Part shown: positions 1-11,500 of the stretch, piece by piece
Layout of the letters: each line of letters starts with the position of its first letter
How positions within the stretch are numbered: the stretch's first letter is position 1
DNA from: Galbula dea
Lineage: Eukaryota > Chordata > Aves > Piciformes > Galbulidae
DNA: 64,000 nt
Assembly (NCBI GenBank): GCA_013399015.1
Contig: VWZX01006549.1
Span: forward strand, 124,001 to 188,000
Reading direction: 5' to 3'
Made by a program: the position numbers and the translations under genes
Notes under the pieces: model-generated
What the model saw: the letters and a program-made list of their open reading frames with translations, nothing else
What the model was told of the DNA's origin: nothing
The model's database searches: none

Positions 1-1831
1 ACAAGTTACTTGTACATCTCTGTAGCTTAAATTTAACTGCAACAAGTCTATTTAGCATAACTCTTACTGCAGATATTTTGCACATACTGGCATAAGCTCT
101 ACATTAGGAGGGTTTTAAGTGACACCAAAAAGCATTTTTAGGTAAGGATAGTATTGGAATACCTTGCCTCGGGGCTGTGTGAAAGTACAGATCTCAGTAG
201 TGTTGCGATGGCAAAGCAACAACTGCCTCTAGGTACAGAACTGACCCTTCCTGCTACAAAAGACCTCGAGAACAATTTATTTTTATGACTACTTCAAATA
301 TACATGGATAACTGGCACACAGAAGAAACAGTGATGAAAGGCACAATTAACATGACCCATATCAGGTTTCCAAATATAGCAGCAAATTTTCAAACCCAAT
401 CTCTAGAAGTCCAGCAGCTATCACCACATCCATCGTTTACGAGTGGCAGGTCAATCGACATGGAAGGGATGTACACGTTTAGTTTGGCTACAAGGGTGGG
501 TTTGTGGCAATGCCTGCAGCTGTAAAGTCCACAAGGCAAGAGGATAAACTGTCACAAACAATGCCTTGTGGGAAAACAAAGATGACAACTTCCCAAAGCA
601 GTGTTCAGTATGAAACATAAACATTAGGATTCCGTTTCCAACACAGCGCAAGAGTAAACTGGTTACAGTAAGACTTATTATTTCAGTACTACAATTTGCT
701 CTCTAAGGAAAAACTATATCTTAAAATACCAAATATGCTGGCAGTGCATCTTACAGTACTGTGTGTTTCAGCCACTGTTAAGGCTTGAAGAGAATCGTGT
801 TCCCCTCTCAGCAGATGCTGAGCAACGTTCCCCTTTTAACAAGGAAAGCACTGAACTGCTGAGCCACAGATGGTGAAGGATTCCAGCCAGGACCCACTCC
901 CACCCTGGCTAACAGCACGGGCTCCTGTCCTGCAGGCAGCTGCAGCCTAACCCTACACCATTTCCCTGACAGGAATCCTCACACCAGTGGTCACTCACTT
1001 CAGTTCAGCAGTAAAAATACTTCATATTTAGTGCCCTAGGGTGCGCTACCATTGAAATCAATGACAGACTCGGGGCCTCTGTACCTTCCCTTTAGAGATA
1101 GCAAAGTCTGTCCCCTTGAAAGAAGGCTTCATCTTTCTCAAAATTCAGCTACTTTTGAGTTCTAGCAGCTCACTGTTTACAGCAGAAATCAGCAAACCCC
1201 TTAAGAGACCACTAAGGTCAGAAAACTGACACTCTCAAAGACTAATTCATCAGGTCTGCAGGGTGTGATTTTCACATCAGCAATCAACGCTAGCCTGAAC
1301 ACACTGGTTGGTTAATAGCCTTTCAGCATTATGCTGGTGATTGTAAAGACGATTTAAAAGCATAAGGGTTGGGGGTTTTTTTCCCTTTCTACTACACTTA
1401 ACTTGCTTTAGCTTTTTCACAATGCAACCTTCCTAGTAAGAACAAATATAGATGAATTTCTCTAAATTAACCTAGGGTTAATTTACTTCAGAGGAGTAAG
1501 GTTTAAAGAGATTTCATACTCCCCACCTCACAAGACTAAAATATTATTTTCCAAGTTGGGAGCAAACTACAAATTACTACAATATTTCATCTGAGGCAAG
1601 TATTTCCAACAAAAAACTCCCAGAGATTACTGAAATGATAATATACTTGGGGAAAAAAATGAAGGAAAAATGTTATGGGGTGGTTCAGTTTTGTCAAAAA
1701 GACTGACTGCACTCAGGCTCGTTCGAGGAATAATGTATCACATGGGCAAAGTATAAATTGCTTTGCTCTAAACTGACTCAAGGTATTTAAAACCTGCTAG
1801 ACAAGCTGTGAAACCACAGAAGAGTCCAGTC
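1..1831. other. Downstream flank of MGAT4A, no gene seen
   Basis: AT-rich single-copy-looking sequence with only short, unconvincing ORFs on both strands. It could be a distal 3' UTR; a minus-strand AATAAA sits near 276. In other vertebrates I recall UNC50 lying tail-to-tail with MGAT4A here, but I see no coding sequence of it in this window. Confidence 0.5.
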
Positions 1832-1837
1832 TTTATT
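1832..1837 (-). terminator. Candidate poly(A) signal AATAAA for MGAT4A
   Basis: The minus strand reads CCAATAAAGACTGGACTC and is followed 15-25 nt on by TTCTGTGGTTTC, a U/GU-rich element of the kind found downstream of cleavage sites. It is chosen over the other hexamers only for this context; no transcript evidence is available. Confidence 0.3.
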
Positions 1838-4800
1838 GGTCCACAAATCATGTTTATCTGTTTGAATTTTTCTAAGTCATCTTTCAGTTAAGAAAAAAAA
1901 CCAAACTGTAGGAATATTTTCTATTGATGCAAGTACATGGCTGAAATGCCTGCAAAAGCACAAAGCCCAGTGCTTTAGAAACACTTTAATTAAAAAAAAT
2001 ATATTGAAAGTGCTAATTTGGGCTCCTGTGGTGTTCACATTATTTACAAAGTTTTCAGTAAGGCTGCCACTAAATGAGCAAAGCAAGGTTAACTGACAGT
2101 TGTATTTCCTTGGTCCACATCAATCCTGATCAGCTCAGAAAAGCCAGTGCTAACACAGGCAGGGCTGCTTGGCATCCAGTGTAAGAAGTTAAGAATAATT
2201 TGCCCAGATAGTGAAGGTTCTGGTAATGCCTTTGGTTTCACAAAAGTTCTTTTTTCTGAAGCTTTAACGGGATCACAGGATAATGCAGTTTGTTTTCAAA
2301 CACCTTCTGTTACTTGATTACTATGAGATTCAGTGGCCTAGAGGGGATTTTTAAGGTCACAACAAAAATAACTTCAAATTAAATAAATGTAGGTGGAAAA
2401 ACTCCCCCCAAAAACCAGGGATTAATTTTAAGATGCTGATGAACAATTGTGGTAATACTGCTAACTTAGGACTGAGATGTGTAAGAGACACCAGCCCCTC
2501 TGGAGTATACCCAGTCATAACCAGAGCCCAAGCTAATTAACAACTGTTGAGCCAAAACAGCCAAAGTGTTCTTATTTCACCATAATTCTAGGAAGGAGAC
2601 TTGCACCACTTTAGCCTGACTTGGGGATTGGGATTTGAAAGGCAGAAGGCCCAACAGAGCTGTCTGCAGAATTAGATATATTTTCTATTTCTCAGCAACA
2701 TTTCCAAGCAGATTTGCAGAACTGATTACATGAGATCTGGATTTACCTGTATCTACTAAATGTAATTTTTATGAATGTGGCACATTCATGTTGAGAGCAT
2801 ATAAGCTCAGGAACATTTATAGTGTTAAAGCAGCCCAGAGTATTTCCAACTCCTGCTAGCACAATGTCATAAAAATGCAAAGTCTTTAGGAAAAAAATCC
2901 ACATATATTTTACCAGGCACTAGCTCAGTTTCTGTCTGATAAATTTCATCTCACCATTTCTGAAAACTACATCTACTGTTAATAAGAGTCCTGCAATCAG
3001 GGTGGTAAGGGTACTATATATTTAAATATATTGGCAATGATTCACCTGAACTACTGCGAAACATCAGGAACAGTGATGCTTTGAGAAAAAGCACACAGCT
3101 TGCTTAAATAAGTGATACCAGTCAACTTCTGAACTCACAGGAAAAGATGAAAGTCACTGTCAGCAAAACTACTTCTATTAAGACACTGCAATATCTAACA
3201 TGTTCCTGCAATAAATAGCTACCAATTACTTGCATCATTCAGTCACAGGCACAGCTCAGAATAAAACCTAAATACTTTCTTAGACCTTTGCTAGCTAACC
3301 TATGATAAAAAGCCATTGCATGGCACTCATTTGGTGGCATGGCATTATACATAGAACAAACTGGGCTGTGGCACCACAACAGGCTAGATTCCCACAGGAT
3401 CTTCAGCCTATTCACCCACATTCCTATATCCAAGAATAAACTCCATTTCTGAGGCCACTGTTCAGCTTCTGCCCACACTCTCTATGGGCAAAATGAGCTT
3501 TCCAAGTATTTTATTTACCCCATCCGAGGCAATCAGAAAAAAAAGTGAACAAGGCCTGCCTGGTAGCTCTCTACTTGTCTTCAACTTACACCAGTCAGTC
3601 TAAACAGAAAGTCTCATCTCTGTGTATAAATCTTGTCTTCTCTGTGTCCCCAGACAACATAGCTAAACCAAAATGACTGTGTACTTAAGCTCTTAAACTT
3701 GAGCATTACTGAACTATCAAAGCCACAACTCAGTTTTCCAACAAGGCAGTAGAAAGGACATGGTGACTTTATACCCCAGTGGTGATGGCCTGCAATGTTG
3801 GGAGAGTCAGGTTTAGGCTGCTCCTCCTCCTTATAAATACGTAATGAAAAAAAGAGACCAAATCTATTAATTGATCTTTCATTCAGGATGTCCCTTATAG
3901 ATCAGGGACCCCATAACAGGTTTGTGCCCTGGCCAAAGATGTTGGGGATAATGGAGGGAGTTTTTCCCACAGAGAAAAATGTCAGTTCCAGGAGGTTGGT
4001 TGACAGCACAACTGAGAATCCCCAAGCCAGGGTAGATGCCTCCCTCCACTCTCAGTCAGGCACCTCAATCCTATTAAAGACAGGAATTTTTGCCTCTCCC
4101 TGACCACTTCTGACTGGGTAACTTCAATCTTCCTGTCTGTGCCTGTGTCCTTCCACATAAGCACCTAAGCAGAAGGACTCTCGAGCGCAGTGGCAGCATT
4201 AGTACTAAAACGATTCCCCTCTGGATTTATTCCAAACCACTTTCTGTTACCAGGTTCCTGATTCATTGAAGATCACTGTTGTTTTCCATGAAACAAAAAG
4301 GCAGGGTATGAACTTCAAGACAAATTCAGTTCCTATCAAAAGTTAGTGCAAGTTCTTACACTGGCCCATAAAGGAGGCAAACCGAAAGCTTGTTCATGAA
4401 CAATGGAAGAGAATCAAACCAGATCATAACCACTTATCTCAAATACACACTGCAATAACAGAGTTTTTCAAAAGTAGATCAAATGTCTCTAATTACTGTT
4501 AATTCTCTTGATAAAAGGCAACCTCTGTCACTCCAAAGCAAAGCTGGAGAATGAGTTTTTTTCAGTACAGAAAATGAATTTGTCCAGGCTAGGAAATGTC
4601 TACAAAGATTTTTAGAAAGAATTGTTTGGAATTGAAAAATTTCCTCTAAAATGCAATGGATTCAATCTAAAATCACTGCAGATTTAGTACATAATATGAA
4701 ACAAGACATTTCAGCATGCTTTTTACGTGGCTACAAACAGTACAGAGTGGAATTTCACAGCCCCAAAGAATAATGCTCTTCAGAACTCTGTTAATGCCTC

Positions 4801-5519
4801 TGAACATCATTCAGATTCTGTGTACAAAACGACACAATTTAGAAACTTAATCTAGGGGGTTTTTAAACATGGCAGTATATTTGAAATATGGTATTAATTT
4901 ATGTTTGCATCTCCAAAGAAAAATGTAGAAAGATAACTTAAACTAGATAATTCTTAAAAAAAAGATATCAATTTAAAATTTTACTGCATAAAAATATGTC
5001 CTTTTCAAATTATTTTAATAAATTAAATATCCCTAGCATTTTAATATATATCCCTGACAGTCTATAAAAGAGGGTCCTTGTTATAGAAAATAAATGGAAC
5101 TCCCAAAGTACCCCCTTCATAAAACATATTTAACAATAATTATTTTTCTTCTTCTTCAAGGAATGTAACAATATGTACAACTTCTATTACTATACTATCA
5201 AAATAGTACAGGTTAAGCAGAGCAGGGTTCTGTAACCATCAGATGGTAAAGTGACATTAAGGTGGAGGACAACTCAGGCCTCAGACGAACGTTATCAGTG
5301 TGGAGCATCAGTTTCTGGATGGGTCAGATAAGAAGGGGTCAATACAATCTTCTCATCTACAGTAGATTTCACAAGAGGTAGAGTTCAAGTGAAAATGAAA
5401 GAAATCTGGAATAAGGTGCATGCTCAGTATTTTCAATTTGTGACTTGCTAAGGAAGTCAGGTTTTACAGGAAAAGTTTTGTAGGATTCTTTCTTTTTCCT
5501 CTAAAGCAGAATTCCATGG
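1832..5519 (-). other. MGAT4A: MGAT4A 3' UTR (extent uncertain)
   Basis: Sequence after the stop codon in the last exon, AT-rich and without coding signal. No acceptor-bounded exon or repeat is recognised. The lower bound is set at the most convincing poly(A) signal, at 1832-1837. ATTAAA or AATAAA hexamers on the minus strand also occur near 5013, 4226-4231, 3510-3515, 1986 and 276, so shorter or longer 3' ends are possible. Confidence 0.45.
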
Positions 5520-5546
5520 TCAGTTTGTTAGCTTTTTAATATGAAT
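5520..5546 (-). CDS. MGAT4A: MGAT4A exon 16, coding part: last 8 residues and stop
   Basis: After acceptor ctctatttcag the last exon encodes IHIKKLTN and TGA (stop at 5522-5520). This matches the family's IHIKK carboxyl end. The rest of this exon, below 5520, is 3' UTR. Confidence 0.93.
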   Translation of the reverse strand: MHIKKLTN

Positions 5547-8500
5547 CTGAAATAGAGAATCAGAAAAGGAAAAAAATGATGTCATGTTTTAGGGTATTGG
5601 ATTTCTCAGTAATAAGAGGTAGCTGTTCTCAGCATTAGCCAAAATGTTGAGCTGCAGCACACTGACAGAATGAAGAAGGCTGACATTTCCCAGTTTCCTT
5701 TCTAAAAGGTTATAGCACCTCTCACCTCATTGAGAATTGCCCACACTGCTGAATTCTGTATCACTGAGAGCCGGAATGATGCAATTGGGTTTAGGCTGGG
5801 GTCAACTGTTCCTTCAGCTATACCATTTTCAAATTTCCCTGCAAAAGAAGCAGAAGTCAGATCCTCAATTAACACTCACTTAACAAAATGAAGTACAAAA
5901 TCTGTGTCCAGAAAAACCTATCTATAGTATCACAATTCACAGGTGAAACCTATTGCTGGTGGCTGTGGGGTTTACTGGTATCATTCCTGAAAAAATGACA
6001 TTCAGTGATTTTGGATCACAGATATAACACAGCAGTAGCAAACAAGATTAATGTGTTCCTAGTTAAAGGATCTTCAATTAGATGAGGATGAATCAGAATC
6101 CCATTTAAAAGCTCAGTTAGACTTAAAACATATAAACAGCAACTGCAATTCATCAAGATGAAAAAACTTGGCTTTCATTAGAACAGAGAATCCCAACCTA
6201 TGTCCAGCAACTAAATATGATCTATGAGTAAAATCTCTCTTCCCTGACAAGAGGTGTTCTGGCACCTTCCCCAACGGCCACTTGGCTACGGAAGTGCCAA
6301 TCTCATCCCATGAGGAGACAGCTGATGTCTGTAGGGTGGGTTCAAATCCGTGCTACACACACAGCAGTCACAGGACAGAAGAGGTGATCTTACACAACCT
6401 GGAAATGCTTCTGCAATAATTTAGGTGATTGATCCTGGTAGAGAAGTTGGATGTAGCTGCACTACAACTAAGTCACACTAGATCTTTGTGAAGTACATCA
6501 GTCTCAGGAAAGAAAGAATGGAAACAATATTAAGTAAAGCCTACAAGGTCACATACCCAAAAATGAGTGATTTTGTTGTATTTGTTGTAAGAACAACACC
6601 ATAACTGTTGCAATAGTAACAAGACACATTTCTTAGCACTGTAACATACCTATCCTGAAGTAACCATCCTCTAAGCGTTTGTCTTTGGTTTCTTTGCTTA
6701 ATACCAGTTCTTCATTCTAGGACAACACAGCATAAATGAGATCATTTATTTTGACATATGACTTTGCCAGGGGAAGACAAATGTGTGTGCACTCACTCTT
6801 GCTACACATTCAGGATCCATCTTTTCTAAATAATTACGAACCAGCCTAGACTAGCTATTTATAGCCTTAGACAAGCCAATACAAACCAAGCAAAAGCAGC
6901 AGTGTTCTAGGGCTGAACACTATTTGGCTTTAAAAAAGCAGTATTTTGAGTGCTGCATGTAACTTGTGTGTGAACAGAATACATAGGAGACACTGGCATA
7001 CACAGGAGAAGGAAAACGAAGGCAGGATCTTGCCTTATCCTATGGTTGAATCAGAGATTTCTTTCAGGATCAATGAAACTTACAGCTTACTTTTTGATGT
7101 GTGAATTCAGGTGAGATGAAAAGCAATCAGATCAGCAAAGGAAGCATTAAAATTATCAGTGCCTTACTAAAAAGGGATAGGTGTTGGTAAGTTCATTTAA
7201 TAAGCACAGAAAAATGAGATTGTAGAACAGGTTTCAAGATACCTGCTCCAGGTGTATGGGAGAAGATAGAAATGCTTTGCTGTTTTAATACTAAATGAAA
7301 TAAACTCGTCTGAAGTAACATCTTAATCCTCTCACAGAGCTTTGTGATACAAATGGTTAGCTATAAAATCTAACTGAAGAAAAAGAACCCACACCATCTG
7401 GCTTCAAGCAAGAATATACATTAGGTAGTATAGGGCCCTCCTGAGATAAAACACAGACTAATTTTTGGAACTCAAAAAAAATCAGGAGGAAGGAACACAT
7501 TTGGTTTAGGAGCCCAAGATATTTCAGTATCTAGTAAGGCTTGGATGTGTGTCAATTCCTGAACCAAAGCTTTTTTGCTAAGTCAAAAAGCAGATTGACT
7601 TAGCTTTCCCATTTTCCAAAAATACATAGGAGAGGGAGGATTGGGGACTTTTTTTTTTATTTAAACAGTAGGAGTGAATTGGAAGAAACTTAGCTTGTCA
7701 CTTCCAAATTACCAACAGCACTTGTATCAGATTGAACTCTGAATGAACATCTGAAGAGTTACAATAGTTTTCTGTGAATAGACCCAATTAAAAAAGGTAT
7801 GACAGCATCAAGATGCTACAGTTAAAATAAACAAGCATTCATGTCTCCCTCCCTCTGTTACAAAAAGGAAATAAAATTAGGAGGTTCTGCTTTTATCCTA
7901 TAGTGGAGAAGACGCAAATCAATTCAATACCTGAAAAGGCAAAACTTCCACAGTTGTGTTTAGAAGTATGTCTCCTGGGTGCTCTGGATTGCCACTGTGA
8001 AACAAGTACCTGTAAATACAAAGGGAAAAACAAGTCTACAGACATCAGTCAGAATTAGCTCAGTTACTGTCTTACATGATAATAGTCAGAGAAGTTACAC
8101 TGCTAAACATAACTTATACTGGACCTCCATCAGCTGGGGGTAAGAACTGAGAAAGACGGTTCCACATACTACCATAGGTGACAGGGCTAAAGTGTTGGGT
8201 TTTTAAGAGAGTAGCTGGACAGTGTTTTACTCAGAAAGGCAGCTTCCATCATCTGACTTTGAAAGATTGCATTGGACAAAGTGACCAGCACTGCAGTCAT
8301 TATTGCCTGCCCCGCACTGGGACTGCCTCCAGAAGCAGAAGCCCTGCCTTCTCTCAGCCTCTCCCCATCCCTCCCTTCCTCTTGGCCACAGGATGAACTC
8401 TGCAGATGCATTCTGAACCAATTCTAGAAACCTAGCCAAGTCAACCTTTTGCCAGCCCAGGTTTCCCCAAGAGCAGCTCTCCACTCTGGTTCCCTGCAAA

Positions 8501-11500
8501 GTCTCATTAATGTCTGTGGCAGGAATTCCCAACCCATATCCACATCCTGAAGTTATCTGCATTCAAACCTCTATTTCAAAGACAGTTTGGTTTTTTTTAA
8601 ACAAAAGCTTCTGTTTTCCATGTGTATACACACAGAGAAAAGGACCTCTTTTATACCTGTACAAAGGCCCCATTACCCTCTGCAGTTGTGCATTTAATAA
8701 GCTATTTTTTTTAATGGGGCAGATTAAATATGTTTCAAACTGTATCAAAACCATCCCTGTACATATCAAACAGTGAAGTGCAAGTGTTTGAACTCTAGCT
8801 TCCCACTCTCCCAGCTTTTGCTGTACTACATGTGTTAATGTTACAAAAAACAATTTAATTCCCTTTTCTTTATATATAACAAACTTCATATTCTGTTGAA
8901 TACATATTATGTAAACAAGTAACAATATTTTTTACCACTAGGTGGTATCAATGCTTGAAAAAAATATTCATTACTTGCCACTTTTTCTAGTGGAACAGAG
9001 TTTATTCAGACTACTGTCAAAAACTACCTAGGTATTACAGCTACTCAGATGCCTCTTTTAACATGCCTATTTTATTTTTCATACATTTAAATGAATATGT
9101 AAAAGTCTATCAACACATTTCAAACCTTTCTGCAATTGGAACTTAAGAGAATTAACAGTAAGCACCATCTTTGACATTAAATACATCACCAGCCAGGGAC
9201 AAAATTAGTTTAGAAATTATCACTTGATTAAAATTACAAACATTAGCTCAATTTGCAATGTATCATTGGAGACATAAACTCCAGTCTGTCTTTATCCAAC
9301 ATCTCTGAAGCCAGGTAAGTATTTGCCATTAATCCATACTCCATAGCTACAAGACAAGAAGTAGAAGAATACAGAGCTCTCTGACCCTGATTTAGAAATG
9401 CCTGCAATCCTAAAATGAAAGATGTAATTAAAAAAATACCCTGACACATGAGTAACAGGTTTTTTATTAAGGCTCAGAAAAGGAGCAAAACCACACACTG
9501 TGATCTAAAAAAGCTACATCAATTCCTAAACAATAGTGACACCCAATCCCCCCCAAGCCTTTAATTATCCTTTCTAGGAAGATGTGTATCATTTCTAGGA
9601 AGAAACTTGTAGGTTTCAATAATAAGCAAACCAAAACTCTTGGCAAAGGTGACCAAAAACTAGAAGTATATTCTGCTGTCTTCTCACCTAGCAGATCTAA
9701 TTGCTGTCCTTTAGACTGTCAGATATCCTTCTCATTACTGGAAATTTATATCTTGAAAACACTCAGAATTCTAAGAAGACCTATTTTAAAATGCAAGTTC
9801 TCAAGCACTTGCATCTGAAGTGCTGCCATCAAAGGCTCCAAAAAACCACAGACACAGCTTTCCCTTAGTGCTCTCTAGTTCACAAATCTCATTTCTGAGA
9901 AGGCACACCTAAAAAGCCACAAAGCAACTCCTCCTGATCTGTGAGCCCTGTGCTTCTCAACCAACAATCGTGGGTTGGGGGTGTTTGGATGGAGGTTGGG
10001 GGAGGCAAGCAGGGAAGTGGTGGTGATGGGTTGCTCTTTTGCTTGTGGGTTGTTGGTTTTGGTTTTGTTTGTGTGTGTTTGGTTTATCTCCCTCTCTGGG
10101 CAGGGGGTGTATGTGTTTATTTGGGTTTTGTTTGTTTGCTTTGAAAAACAACCCTGCAAACAGAGAACCATAGCAACCATTTCTCCTACTGTGCTATCAA
10201 CTTTTGAATCGTTAGTGCAGTTTCCTCCCCCCAGCAGTCATCACAGCAGTGATGCAATGCCCTCTGAAGTTGGCACAATGCCAAAACACTTTATGGAATT
10301 AATTAATAAAATCTGATTTCCATGTAATCAAATCCACTTTTTTAGTACGTTTTCTGTAACTATCTGCCTACTCATATGCACAAACATATATAACATATGC
10401 ACAAGTCACATCTTATTTCAAATTATGTTTAGGAAGGGTTATTTTTGTACCTGAGCCCTGCTTGAACACTTGACAGATATCACCTACTTAGAAAAATGTA
10501 CACAGATTAAAAATAGGAGTATGAATATCTCTACACACATCTCTGGATTAATATGTATCAATCTTTTGCTCAGAAATAAAAATTGCAAATTAAGTAATTT
10601 GAAATAAAACTTAATTTACAAAATCAGATATTCTACAGGTCCTAAAAGAAGTGTAAAGCTTGCCCCCCTGGCATACTGATGAGTCCAAAGCTTTCAAGGT
10701 TTTCAGACTATGAAAGATTTTTCTGGATACAGAGTCTGAAAGACACAGAAGTAGCTGTGCTTTTGGTTAAGTTATTCTGACATCTGTCTTGGGATTCATA
10801 GGTGACAATTCATGTAAACACCAAAGACGTGCCCTTTCCTTTCCCTCTTCTATGAATTTTCTGTTTTGTTGAGCAGTGAAAAATTAGCACACACAATAAC
10901 TTCATCAGTCAATTTATGGTAGAGTTATAAAAGGAAATAATACACAAATTCTTTGAAAAGCACAATTCACAACCACAGCCAATATATTTGGGGTTTGTTT
11001 TGAAGGAAACAAAAATCTTCTCTCTCTTAATGCTAAGAACAAATATTCTAAGGATCTATTTATGAACACAGACCTTTGTGCTCTGTAAACATGAGGAATC
11101 AAATTCTTTTCTCTGCATATCCTCTTTATGTCTCTTTTTAGAAATCTGATCTATTTTGGTATATCCCATTCTCAGAAAAGGAAAAAAGAGGTAGGAAGGC
11201 AGAGAGGAAATGTTTCCTTCCACATTGGAGCAACATGGAGCATAATTCTGCACAACATGGATTTCCAGAAAAGCAACATTCAGTCAGCACATTTTTGGCT
11301 CTCTGCAGATGCTGTCATCCACTGCAAGAGTCATTATTCACCAATTCTATCCAGTATTTTTGATCACTGTATGCAAATGTGGTAAAAGAAATCTAATCTA
11401 CCTCCTTTCTGCCATTTCCCCACAATCCTCATTAGGAAATGTTATTTCACTGTCACTGGAAATTGGTATTAACTATGCACCATTTCCTCCTGCAAAATAC

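Noticed and set aside
6338..6349. tRNA B-box-like string gggttcaaatcc
   Set aside because: The flanks do not form a T-stem, acceptor stem or anticodon arm, so no tRNA gene. It might be a worn SINE, but this is not demonstrable by eye.
9875..10316. Overlapping ORFs of 64-113 codons across the G/T tract
   Set aside because: Open frames on both strands arise from the biased G/T composition; the residues are repetitive Val/Gly/Cys or Thr/Asn/Pro without a domain.
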